Source: Rufibacter sp. LB8
GTDB lineage: Bacteria; Bacteroidota; Bacteroidia; Cytophagales; Hymenobacteraceae
NCBI RefSeq assembly: GCF_014876185.1
Contig: NZ_JADALJ010000001.1
Location: 4,465,001 to 4,529,000, forward strand
Length of the DNA stretch: 64,000 nucleotides
Direction of reading: 5' to 3'
Of this stretch, positions 50,726 through 58,079 are shown in pieces. The notes below the pieces were generated by a model that was not told the origin of the DNA, made no database searches, and was given only the letters and a program-made list of their open reading frames with translations. Every line of letters begins with the position of its first letter. The first letter of the stretch is position 1. A program made the position numbers and the translations under genes.

Positions 50726-51337
50726 ATGCTCATCAGCAATCACAGCGGGAAACGTCTGGAGGCGGGCTTAGACGAAGCTGGACGCGGCTGTCTGGCCGGG
50801 CCCGTGGTGGCCGCGGCCGTCATTCTTCCGCCAGATTACCACCACGCGCTGCTCACCGATTCCAAACAACTCACCGCCAAACAGCGGGATTTGCTGCGCG
50901 GCGAGATTTACAAAGAGGCCGTGGCCTGGGCCGTGGGCGAGGTGAGCCCGCAGGAAATTGACGAAATTAACATCTTAAACGCCTCTTTTCTGGCCATGCA
51001 CCGCGCCCTGGACCAACTGCCCCAGGTGCCGGAATATCTGTTGGTGGACGGCAACCGGTTTACGCCCTACAGAAACGTGCCCCACGCCTGCATGGTCAAA
51101 GGCGACAGCCGGTTTTTTCACATAGCCGCGGCTTCTGTGCTGGCCAAAACGCACCGAGATGAACTGATGAGCCGTTTATCTGAAGAATTTCCGGAGTACG
51201 GCTGGGCCCAGAACGCCGGGTACCCCACCGCCGTGCACCGCCGGGGAATTGCGCAGCACGGGCCTTGTTCACACCACCGCCTCACGTTCAAACTCCTGCA
51301 AGCGCAGCCAGAACCAGATGCTGTACTGGTAACATAA
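50726..51337 (+). CDS. rnhB: Ribonuclease HII
   Basis: 203 residues. Removes RNA from RNA/DNA hybrids and misincorporated ribonucleotides. Active-site acidic residues lie in [20 protein letters not shown] (residues 14-33) and in LLVDGNRF near 109, followed by the conserved [21 protein letters not shown] and [20 protein letters not shown] C-terminal helix. Length and order are normal. Confidence 0.96.
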   Translation: MLISNHSGKRLEAGLDEAGRGCLAGPVVAAAVILPPDYHHALLTDSKQLTAKQRDLLRGEIYKEAVAWAVGEVSPQEIDEINILNASFLAMHRALDQLPQVPEYLLVDGNRFTPYRNVPHACMVKGDSRFFHIAAASVLAKTHRDELMSRLSEEFPEYGWAQNAGYPTAVHRRGIAQHGPCSHHRLTFKLLQAQPEPDAVLVT

Positions 51338-51343
51338 AGCAAC

Positions 51344-51387
51344 CGCCATTTTCGGCTTCATTTCCAGAAATGAGCCCGAAAACGGAA
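51344..51387. repeat. Palindrome copy after rnhB
   Basis: CGCCATTTTCGGCTTCATTTC, then AATGAGCCCGAAAACGGAA. It is 6 bases after the rnhB stop, one of a pair serving two convergent genes. Confidence 0.85.
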
Positions 51388-51490
51388 AGTCTTTTTGCCA
51401 GAGGAAAACAGTAACTTCAAAGGTGTCATTTCTTAAATGTTCGGGTAGCGCTTATGCTTTATTAGAGGAAGTTCAAAAATTTGGTCATAG

Positions 51491-51540
51491 AAAAAGCGTT
51501 TTCGGGCTCATTTACAGAAATGAGCCCGAAAACGCTTTCC
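51491..51540. repeat. Palindrome copy after the response regulator
   Basis: AAAGCGTTTTCGGGCTCATTT and AATGAGCCCGAAAACGCTTT: outer bases AAGCG/CGCTT differ from CCG/CGG yet pair. It is 27 bases after the regulator stop. Confidence 0.9.
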
Positions 51541-51566
51541 GGTATAAGGATTGTAAGAAAGTTCTG

Positions 51567-52010
51567 TTACTGCGGTTTCAGCTTCAACAGATCCAGGAAC
51601 AGACTGAAACTGTCCAGGCTGGAGGCGCCGTCATTGAAGGTGTCAAAGGTGAGCGGTTTCACAATGTAGCCGTTCACGCGCAGGTTCTGGGCGGCCAGCC
51701 GGTCTGAGTCTTCATTGGACGTGGTCATGATGAACACGCTGATGTGGGACAGAAACGGGTCTCGGCGCAATTCCTCCAGAAACTCAATGCCATTCATTTT
51801 GGGCATGTTGATGTCCAGCAGAATAATGGTGGGGGCGGGGTTCAGTTTGGGTACTCCGGCATCGCCGCGAAGCATGGAAAGCGCCTCACGCCCATTTTTA
51901 GCTTTGTGCAGCGGAACCATCACCTTGATTTTTCTCAATTCACGCTCCACGCTCATGGCGTCAAGGTAATCGTCTTCCACTAACAAAATACTAGCTTGGG
52001 ATTCACTCAT
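51567..52010 (-). CDS. Single-domain response regulator
   Basis: 147 residues: a CheY-like receiver with the acidic cluster VEDDYLDA, phospho-acceptor in LLDINMPKMNGIEFLEEL, and conserved Thr/Lys in IMTTSNEDSDRL and NGYIVKPLTFD. There is no output domain, as in Rcp1-type phytochrome-linked regulators. It lies 42 bases downstream of the histidine kinase on the same strand, so the two form a signalling pair whose next target is elsewhere. Confidence 0.92.
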   Translation of the reverse strand: MSESQASILLVEDDYLDAMSVERELRKIKVMVPLHKAKNGREALSMLRGDAGVPKLNPAPTIILLDINMPKMNGIEFLEELRRDPFLSHISVFIMTTSNEDSDRLAAQNLRVNGYIVKPLTFDTFNDGASSLDSFSLFLDLLKLKPQ

Positions 52011-52052
52011 AAGTATATTTTAAGTTCTAAGTAGGTCTCTAAATTAAGATTC

Positions 52053-53543
52053 TCAAGCAGCCAGGGTTTCTTTGGGCCACTGAAAGGTGAAGGTGGCGCC
52101 TTTGCCCAGGTCTGAGTGTACCCAGATGCTGCCGCCGCGCCGTTCAATGATTTTCTTCACAATGGCCAGGCCCACCCCCGTGCTTTCTACGGCATCGCGC
52201 TCCTGTAAGGTTTGAAATAACACGAATATTCTCTCATGGTACTCCGGTTCAATGCCCGGGCCGTCATCTATCACTGAGAATTTATGCATCTCTGGGGTCT
52301 CTTTGTACTCTATGGTCACGTTGCCCGTGTCTTGGTGGTGGTACTTAATGGCATTGCTGATGAGGTTGGAAAACACCTGCTGCAACTCTACCCGGGCGGC
52401 TTTTAACGTGGGCATACGGTCTGAGAAATGAATCTTGAAACCAGCCGGTGGGTTGAGCATGTCTACCACTTCATAAAGCAGCGCCTGCACATCTACGGTC
52501 TCCACTTCCAGGTTTGACTTGCCAATGCGGGCCAGGGCCAGAATACCGTTGATCAGGTTTTCCATGCGGTGCACCCGTACGCGCATCATCATGAGGTATT
52601 CCAGCACGTGCGGCGGCAACTCCTTGCCCATGTCTTCCTCCACCCACCTTGAGGCGTTCTCTATGCCGCGCAGCGGGGCTTTCAGGTCATGCGACACCAC
52701 GTAGGCAAACTGGTCCAGCTCTTTGTTTTTGCTGTCCAGCTCAGAGAAGGTCTTGTCAATGGTGGCCGCCATGCGGTTGAGCGAGTCAGAAAGACGGGTC
52801 AGTTCATCGTTCTCATTGTCCTCAATCTGGGTTTTGTACTCGCCGTAAGAGATGCGGTCTGCCAGGTTCACCATTTTCATGATGCGCCTTGAGATAAGCC
52901 GGGTGATGTAGTAGGCCCAGACCATGCCCAGGACCACAGAAATAATGGTGAGGGTGGTGGAAATGCGGCGGGTATCTGCTATACTTTGCTCCAGGCGGTT
53001 CTTGCGCACCTCGCGCACCTGGTACTCAATGCTGTTGAAAGCCTTGAAATAGATACGCATGCGGTCTGTGAGGCGCTTGCCTTCCTCATTGAGCACCAGA
53101 TAGCCGTGGTCCAGGGTGGTGATGCCGCGCACGGTGGCCCCGGCGGCCACTTCCTTCTCCTTCTCAACAATCAAAAGCTCCGCGAAATCATAGCGCCATT
53201 TCTGGTGCAGTTCCTCAATTTCCTTCACGCGGCTCAGCTGCTCTGGTTTCTCTTTCACGTAATCTTTCAGGAGGGAGAACAGGCCAGGCAGGTCACGGGC
53301 CGCCACATAATAAGGGTCCAGAAAGGTTTTATTGCCTGTGAGCAGGAAACCGCGCATGCCGGTCTCCATGTCAATAAGGTTCCGCTGCAGAGAGGCCGAG
53401 GTACGCGTGATGTTCTGTGAGTCGGCCACAAAGTTGGAGTTGGCGATCACATCTTCAGAAAGGCGGTAGTTCACAATGGCCACCGCCGTGAAAATAAAGG
53501 AAATCAGTACAAAGCCAGCAAACAGCTTGGTTGAAAGATTCAT
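52053..53543 (-). CDS. CHASE3 sensor histidine kinase
   Basis: 496 residues from the ATG at 53543 (upstream in-frame codons are not protein-like). TM1 about 5-27; extracytoplasmic CHASE3 about 35-175 (GFLLTGNKTFLDPYY, LSRVKEIEELHQKWR); TM2 about 195-215; HAMP; HisKA with the phospho-accepting His in YVVSHDLKAPLRG near 283; HATPase with NLISNAIKYHHQ, IDDGPGIEPEYHERIF and STGVGLAIVKKII. It phosphorylates the downstream single-domain regulator. The stimulus is unknown; CHASE3 often senses small ligands or membrane state. Confidence 0.94.
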   Translation of the reverse strand: MNLSTKLFAGFVLISFIFTAVAIVNYRLSEDVIANSNFVADSQNITRTSASLQRNLIDMETGMRGFLLTGNKTFLDPYYVAARDLPGLFSLLKDYVKEKPEQLSRVKEIEELHQKWRYDFAELLIVEKEKEVAAGATVRGITTLDHGYLVLNEEGKRLTDRMRIYFKAFNSIEYQVREVRKNRLEQSIADTRRISTTLTIISVVLGMVWAYYITRLISRRIMKMVNLADRISYGEYKTQIEDNENDELTRLSDSLNRMAATIDKTFSELDSKNKELDQFAYVVSHDLKAPLRGIENASRWVEEDMGKELPPHVLEYLMMMRVRVHRMENLINGILALARIGKSNLEVETVDVQALLYEVVDMLNPPAGFKIHFSDRMPTLKAARVELQQVFSNLISNAIKYHHQDTGNVTIEYKETPEMHKFSVIDDGPGIEPEYHERIFVLFQTLQERDAVESTGVGLAIVKKIIERRGGSIWVHSDLGKGATFTFQWPKETLAA

Positions 53544-53588
53544 GTAGGGTTCAGTTAACCACAGATTCCCATCTGTGGCAGGGTATAG

Positions 53589-53635
53589 GCAAAAGCAGCC
53601 GTTCTTTGCCCGTTCAGGCAAAGCGGCTGCACAAA
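53589..53635 (-). terminator. Terminator of the TetR-family gene
   Basis: GCAGCCG-CTTTGCC and GGCAAAG-CGGCTGC pair on the minus strand; TTTTG follows. Confidence 0.75.
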
Positions 53636-53658
53636 AATATATTTTTTACGGAAGTATC

Positions 53659-54273
53659 CTACTGGGCCAAAGCCCGGCAGGTGTATTCCTCTATCTGTTC
53701 TTGCCCCAAAGGGGTAGCGCACCCGCGCAGATAATAGACCACCACTACCTTAAACAACTCCTGGTACCCAAAGCGGTTGGCCGGGAACAGAGCTGGGTTG
53801 GTGAGGCCTTGCATCTGGCTCAGGAACATGCGCACCACCAATTCTGGCAGAAGGTCTGCTTGCAGGTACCCCAGCGCTATGCTCTGCTGCAGCAGCGGTT
53901 TGAGGTATTCCTCAGAGAGCGTGCGCATGTACAGGTGCAGCCGCACCCAAGACAAAGGGTAATGGTCCCGCAAATCCTGCACAAAGTCATGATTCAGGGA
54001 ATACACTTCCTCCAGGGTAAGTTGCAGCATCTGCAGCAGGGCTTCCAGCGGATGCTCTGTAGTGGCCAGCACCTGATTTAGGGCCGCCTGCCGTTCTTTA
54101 ATGGAATGCTGAATGCAATGCTGTACCAGTTCTTTCTTGGTGCCGGCAATACCCAGCAAGGTTCCCCTTGAAATTTCCAGGTCATCCAGCAGGGTTTCAA
54201 GAGAAATATTCTCAATTCCCTTATGCTCAAAAATGACCAACGCCTCATTTAAGATTGTCTCCCTGAAACTCAT
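53659..54273 (-). CDS. TetR-family transcriptional regulator
   Basis: 204 residues from the ATG at 54273, which has a GGGGGAAG purine run just upstream, an unusually SD-like leader for this phylum; the ATG four codons earlier is an alternative. The helix-turn-helix reads ISLETLLDDLEISRGTLLGIAGTKKELV (split over the HTH). The all-helical ligand domain follows (LEALLQMLQLTLEEVYSL ... ELVVRMFLSQMQGLTNPALF). It probably represses a neighbouring or distant operon. Confidence 0.85.
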   Translation of the reverse strand: MSFRETILNEALVIFEHKGIENISLETLLDDLEISRGTLLGIAGTKKELVQHCIQHSIKERQAALNQVLATTEHPLEALLQMLQLTLEEVYSLNHDFVQDLRDHYPLSWVRLHLYMRTLSEEYLKPLLQQSIALGYLQADLLPELVVRMFLSQMQGLTNPALFPANRFGYQELFKVVVVYYLRGCATPLGQEQIEEYTCRALAQ

Positions 54274-54696
54274 ACTTCCCCCCATCTTTGTGTTCCCGAG
54301 CGGTGTGCTGAAATTTAACTTTAAACCAGACGAAGTAAGATGAGCCCGGCTTCCGCATCAAGAAATCATACCATAAAGAAAAGAATACGAGCCAGATTTG
54401 AGAAAGGTTATTGTATTTTTAGTTAAATCTTTTGCGGTATTTATGGTTTATGGAAAGAAATGATTGTTGTAATATCGTCAAAGCTGGGCCTAGACCAACT
54501 AAATTCAATAATAAACCGCCCTTTATGCTTTTGTTCTTAGGGGTTAAAATTAAACTATAACAAGATGGGCATATGGTTGATTTTGTGCTGGTGCAATTTT
54601 TTAAGGACTCTTTTGCTCGTTGATTTTGAGTTTAGAAAACCGGTCTAATTGCCTACTTTTGTTTAACTGTCACCTGACTATAAGCAAGACCTTTAT
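54274..54696. other. 423-bp AT-rich gap before gcvT
   Basis: No palindrome copy and no gene are present here, which is exceptional among the larger gaps of this window. It carries the gcvT promoter (-7 box 54654-54661). The rest is AT-rich with no clear structure. Confidence 0.6.
54654..54661 (+). promoter_or_regulatory. -7 box for gcvT
   Basis: TACTTTTG matches TAnnTTTG, 35 bases before the ATG. Confidence 0.55.
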
Positions 54697-55791
54697 ATGG
54701 AATTAAAGAAAATAGCACTCAATGATGTGCATGAAGCGCTGGGAGCCAAAATGGTGCCGTTTGCCGGCTACAACATGCCGGTGCGCTACTCATCTGACCT
54801 GGACGAACACCACACCGTGCGCAAGGCCGTGGGCATTTTTGACGTGTCGCACATGGGGGAGTTTCTGGTGTCTGGACCGCAGGCGCTGGACTTGATTCAG
54901 CGGGTTACGTCTAATGACGCTTCTAAACTCACGCCGGGCAAAATTCAGTACTCATGCCTGCCCAACCAAAACGGCGGTATTGTAGATGATCTGCTGGTGT
55001 ACTGCCTGGCCCAGGATGAATATATGCTGGTGGTCAACGCCTCCAACATTGAGAAAGATTGGAACTGGATCAGCCAATTCAACACCAACGGCGCCGAGTT
55101 GAAAGACATTTCGGACGACCTCTCCTTGTTTGCAGTGCAGGGACCTAAGGCCGCAGCGGCACTGCAGAGTCTTACGCAGGTAGATTTGGCCAACATGGCC
55201 TACTACACTTTTGACAAAGGCGAGTTCGCGGGCGTGCCCAACGTCATTATTTCGGCCACGGGCTACACGGGTGCGGGCGGTTTTGAGATTTACGTTCCCA
55301 ATGAAAACGCCAAAGAAGTGTTTGAGAAAATCATGGTGGCTGGCGCCGAACACGGCATCAAACCCATTGGCCTGGGTGCCCGTGATACGCTAAGGCTGGA
55401 AATGGGCTACTGCCTGTACGGCAATGACATCACTGATGAAACCTCGCCGCTGGAAGCCGGTTTGGGCTGGGTAACCAAGTTCACCAAAGACTTCACCAAC
55501 GCCCAGAACCTGAAAGCCCAGAAAGAGCAAGGCGTAACCCGCAAATTGGTAGGCTTTGAGATGATGGAGCAGGGCATTCCGCGCAGCCACTATGAAATTG
55601 TGAACGCCGCCGGCGAAACTATTGGCGAAGTTACCTCGGGCACCATGTCGCCATCTTTAGGCAAAGGCGTAGGCCTGGGCTACGTGCAAACCGACTACAC
55701 CGTCCCCGGCACCGAAATCCTGATCAAAGTGCGCAACAAGCAACTCAAAGCGCAGATTGTGAAACTACCTTTCTATAAACCAGCGGTATAA
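54697..55791 (+). CDS. gcvT: Glycine cleavage system aminomethyltransferase (T protein)
   Basis: 364 residues. Transfers the methylene group from lipoamide-bound aminomethyl to tetrahydrofolate. Family segments in order: [65 protein letters not shown] with the conserved arginine, and the OB-like C-terminal domain ending [18 protein letters not shown]. gcvH and gcvP are not adjacent, as usual in Bacteroidota. Confidence 0.97.
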   Translation: MELKKIALNDVHEALGAKMVPFAGYNMPVRYSSDLDEHHTVRKAVGIFDVSHMGEFLVSGPQALDLIQRVTSNDASKLTPGKIQYSCLPNQNGGIVDDLLVYCLAQDEYMLVVNASNIEKDWNWISQFNTNGAELKDISDDLSLFAVQGPKAAAALQSLTQVDLANMAYYTFDKGEFAGVPNVIISATGYTGAGGFEIYVPNENAKEVFEKIMVAGAEHGIKPIGLGARDTLRLEMGYCLYGNDITDETSPLEAGLGWVTKFTKDFTNAQNLKAQKEQGVTRKLVGFEMMEQGIPRSHYEIVNAAGETIGEVTSGTMSPSLGKGVGLGYVQTDYTVPGTEILIKVRNKQLKAQIVKLPFYKPAV

Positions 55792-55795
55792 ACGA

Positions 55796-56005
55796 GTTCT
55801 GAGTCTTGAGTTCTGAGTCCTGAGTTGGAAATTCAGGTCGAACCGAGGTTCAAGCCATGGAACAAGTTGTGGCGTTTTTGGCTTCGTTTTCAGAAATGAG
55901 CCCGAAAACGCCACTATTTTTATAGAACCTCAGGACTCAGAACTCAAGACTCAAGACTCAGAACTCTATTCAAGAGACTCAGGACTCAGAATTCAAGAAC
56001 TCAGA
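55796..56005. repeat. Inverted arrays of ACTCAGAACTCA-type short repeats
   Basis: Three to four tandem GAGTTCTGAGTC units (55795-55826) and about seven complementary ACTCAGAACTC/AAGACTCAGG units (55929-56005) flank a palindrome, so the region could fold into one long stem. Confidence 0.7.
55868..55914. repeat. Palindrome copy between the short-repeat arrays
   Basis: GTGGCGTTTTTGGCTTCGTTT and AATGAGCCCGAAAACGCCAC; outer pairing GTGGCG/CGCCAC is unique to this copy. Confidence 0.87.
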
Positions 56006-56016
56006 ACTTCCTAAAA

Positions 56017-56727
56017 ATGCCCTCCATAGACGTTTGTTTTAGCCCAGATTTGTTGCCCTTGTATAACCTGAAAGGGAAGATTGCCATTGCCGTAGATGTG
56101 TTGCGGGCCACCTCCAGCATGGTCACCGCGCTGGCCCACGGCATTACGCACATTGCGCCGGTGCGCCAGTTAGACGAATGTTTGGCATACAAAGAACAGG
56201 GCTATCTGGTGGCCGCGGAGCGCGACGGCGTGAAAGCCGATGGGTTTGACCTGGGCAATTCGCCGTTTCATTACCAGGAAGAAAGCGTGCGCGGCAAATT
56301 TCTGGCCATGACCACCACTAACGGCACCCAGGCCATTCAACTGTCTAGGGCCGCCGATGAAGTCTTAGTTGGAGCCTTCCTGAACCTGGGCGCCGTGGCC
56401 GACTATGTGAAAAAAGCGAACAAAGACGTGGTGGTGGTGTGCGCCGGCTGGAAAGGCCTGTTCAATCTGGAAGACACGCTGTTTGCCGGAGCCCTGGCAG
56501 AGCGCTTGGAAGGCCACTTCACCCTGGACCATGACGCCACCCTGGCCGCCTACCACCTCTACCAAACTGCCAAGGCTGATTTGCTGGGTTTCCTGTCTAA
56601 ATCAAGTCACGTGCAACGCCTGGAGCGCCTGCACATTCTGCCCGACATTGAGTTCTGCCTGCAAGAAGACGTCTATGATTTAGTGCCCGTGCTGCAAGGC
56701 GATTTTCTGTTAATTGCGCAAAAGTAA
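56017..56727 (+). CDS. comB: 2-phosphosulfolactate phosphatase family protein (ComB-like)
   Basis: 236 residues. Motifs IDVCFSPDLLPLYNLKGKIAIAVDVLRATSSM, ERDGVKADGFDLGNSP and TTTNGTQAIQLSRAADEVLVGAFLN are those of the ComB family, whose archaeal member makes sulfolactate for coenzyme M. Bacteroidota lack coenzyme M, so the real substrate here is likely a different phosphate or part of sulfonate metabolism. Symbol is by family only. A palindrome follows the stop by about 13 bases. Confidence 0.85.
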   Translation: MPSIDVCFSPDLLPLYNLKGKIAIAVDVLRATSSMVTALAHGITHIAPVRQLDECLAYKEQGYLVAAERDGVKADGFDLGNSPFHYQEESVRGKFLAMTTTNGTQAIQLSRAADEVLVGAFLNLGAVADYVKKANKDVVVVCAGWKGLFNLEDTLFAGALAERLEGHFTLDHDATLAAYHLYQTAKADLLGFLSKSSHVQRLERLHILPDIEFCLQEDVYDLVPVLQGDFLLIAQK

Positions 56728-56739
56728 ATTATACTTGAT

Positions 56740-56783
56740 TTCTGTTTTCGGGCTCATTTCTGGAAACGAAGCCGAAAACGGAA
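56740..56783. repeat. Palindrome copy after comB-like gene
   Basis: TTCTGTTTTCGGGCTCATTTC and AACGAAGCCGAAAACGGAA. Confidence 0.83.
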
Positions 56784-56787
56784 TTGG

Positions 56788-56838
56788 TAAAGACACTCGC
56801 AGGGCTTCCAGACACTCCTAGGTCTTTTGAGGTGCGGT
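56788..56838 (-). repeat. Second repeat family, partial copy
   Basis: AGACACTCGCAGGGCTTCC, then CTCCTAGGTCTTTTGAGGTG, relates to the right half of the element at 686-782. Confidence 0.55.
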
Positions 56839-56875
56839 ATAGCAGCAGTTTAACGAAGCTACAGAATCTACATTT

Positions 56876-56920
56876 TACCGTTTTGGGGCTCATTTCTGAA
56901 AATGAGCCCCAAAAACGGAA
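56876..56920. repeat. Palindrome copy after the MazG-like gene
   Basis: CCGTTTTGGGGCTCATTTC and AATGAGCCCCAAAAACGG; GGGG/CCCC variant in both arms. It is 7 bases past the MazG-like stop. Confidence 0.87.
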
Positions 56921-56926
56921 ATTTTT

Positions 56927-57256
56927 TTAGCCGCGGAGTTTAGGGTTGTTCTGGTGGCGATCTTTGTCTCTTGACGTGCGTTTCTCCATGCCTTTGGCGA
57001 AGGCCTCCGTCATGTTCACGCCGGTTTGGTTGGCCAGGGTCAGGAGCACAAACAAGACATCGGCCATCTCGCCGGCCAAGTCCACGTCCTCATCGCTTTT
57101 CTTGAAACTCTGGTCGCCGTAGCGGCGGGCGATGATGCGCGCTACTTCGCCCACTTCCTCGGTGAGAATGGCCAGGTTGGTGAGCTCCGAGAAATATCTT
57201 ACGCCCACTTCCTTGATCCAGGTGTCTACCGTCTGTTGTGCTTCTTCTATGGTCAT
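56927..57256 (-). CDS. MazG-like nucleotide pyrophosphohydrolase
   Basis: 109 residues, one all-alpha MazG/dUTPase-like domain: VRYFSELTNLAILTEEVGEVARIIARRYGD with the metal-binding EEVGE, then DLAGEMADVLFVLLTLANQ with the second acidic motif. Hydrolyses aberrant nucleoside triphosphates in house-cleaning. It is separated from the downstream genes by a palindrome 7 bases past its stop. Confidence 0.9.
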   Translation of the reverse strand: MTIEEAQQTVDTWIKEVGVRYFSELTNLAILTEEVGEVARIIARRYGDQSFKKSDEDVDLAGEMADVLFVLLTLANQTGVNMTEAFAKGMEKRTSRDKDRHQNNPKLRG

Positions 57257-57305
57257 GTTTATGAATTGCTGATTGTTATTGGCTGATGATTAATTGCTGG
57301 GTGCG

Positions 57306-57369
57306 CAGGATAGAAGCTTACTTATTTTGTTGGCGTTCTCACCAACAAAATAAGTAAGCTTCTATCCTG
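57306..57369. terminator. Long perfect hairpin
   Basis: A 28-bp perfect stem (AGGATAGAAGCTTACTTATT and complement) with a short CGTTCTCA loop lies between the MazG-like start and the dtd palindrome. The plus strand continues TTTTTT. It terminates plus-strand transcription, or dtd transcription from the minus strand, or is a mobile remnant. Confidence 0.65.
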
Positions 57370-57401
57370 TTTTTTCGGTGCCATCACTTTCATAGTGAAA
57401 T

Positions 57402-57445
57402 TTTCGTTTTCGGGCTCATTTCTGGAAACGGAGCCAAAAACGGAA
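57402..57445. repeat. Palindrome copy after dtd
   Basis: TTCGTTTTCGGGCTCATTTC and AACGGAGCCAAAAACGGAA. It is 8 bases after the dtd stop. Confidence 0.83.
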
Positions 57446-57453
57446 ACCAAGTA

Positions 57454-57906
57454 TTACTCCCTGTTCTGCGAATCTATGAAAATGGTCACCGGGCCGTCGT
57501 TGACCAGGCTCACCTGCATGTCGGCCCCGAAGATGCCGGTGGGCACGGGTTTGCCTAGTTCCTGTTCCAGCAGCTGGTGAAACTGCTCGTACAGCGGGAT
57601 GGCCACGGCGGGCGGGGCGGCGTTGCTATAGCTGGGGCGGTTGCCTTTCTTGGTCTGCGCGTACAACGTGAACTGGCTGATCAGCAGAAGGCCGCCTTGC
57701 ACGTCTTGCACGCTCAGGTTCATCTTGTCATCGGCATCAGAGAAAATACGAAGTTGGGTAATCTTCTTGGCGGTCCAGGCCAAATCCTCAAGGGTGTCAG
57801 TAGCGGTAAAGCCGGCCAATACCAATATGCCCTGGTCAATATGTCCTTGAATATGCCCGTCAATGGTGACGCTGGCCTGGCGCACCCGCTGTAGTAATAC
57901 CCGCAT
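57454..57906 (-). CDS. dtd: D-aminoacyl-tRNA deacylase
   Basis: 150 residues from the ATG at 57906, the normal N-terminus (MRVLLQRVRQASVTIDG). Removes D-amino acids from mischarged tRNAs. The dimeric family's signatures are GGLLLISQFTLYA and VPTGIFGADMQVSLVNDGPVT (the Gly-cisPro-type NxGPVT). The 11 codons upstream of the start are out of family. Confidence 0.96.
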   Translation of the reverse strand: MRVLLQRVRQASVTIDGHIQGHIDQGILVLAGFTATDTLEDLAWTAKKITQLRIFSDADDKMNLSVQDVQGGLLLISQFTLYAQTKKGNRPSYSNAAPPAVAIPLYEQFHQLLEQELGKPVPTGIFGADMQVSLVNDGPVTIFIDSQNRE

Positions 57907-58025
57907 TATGGTTGTTTTTGACTGTTGCTTGGGCGGCAAGTTAAAAATAAAACCGCATCTGTGGCCTTTTGAGCCCTATTCTCTAAATTGATGGGCAGCG
58001 TACGCTGAAGCGGCGGTTTTTCCGT

Positions 58026-58033
58026 TATTTTTG
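58026..58033 (+). promoter_or_regulatory. -7 box for the 901-residue protein gene
   Basis: TATTTTTG, 46 bases upstream of the ATG. Confidence 0.5.
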
Positions 58034-58079
58034 TAGTTCCTGAATTCCCTGAATCTGTTTGGGGGCTTAGACTTGCAGA

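Noticed and set aside
54274-54696. Small gene in the AT-rich gap before gcvT
   Set aside because: No open frame of reasonable length or protein-like composition in either strand.
55795-56005. Iteron-like repeats as a replication origin
   Set aside because: Units are simple, inverted around a palindrome, with no DnaA boxes or replication genes nearby.
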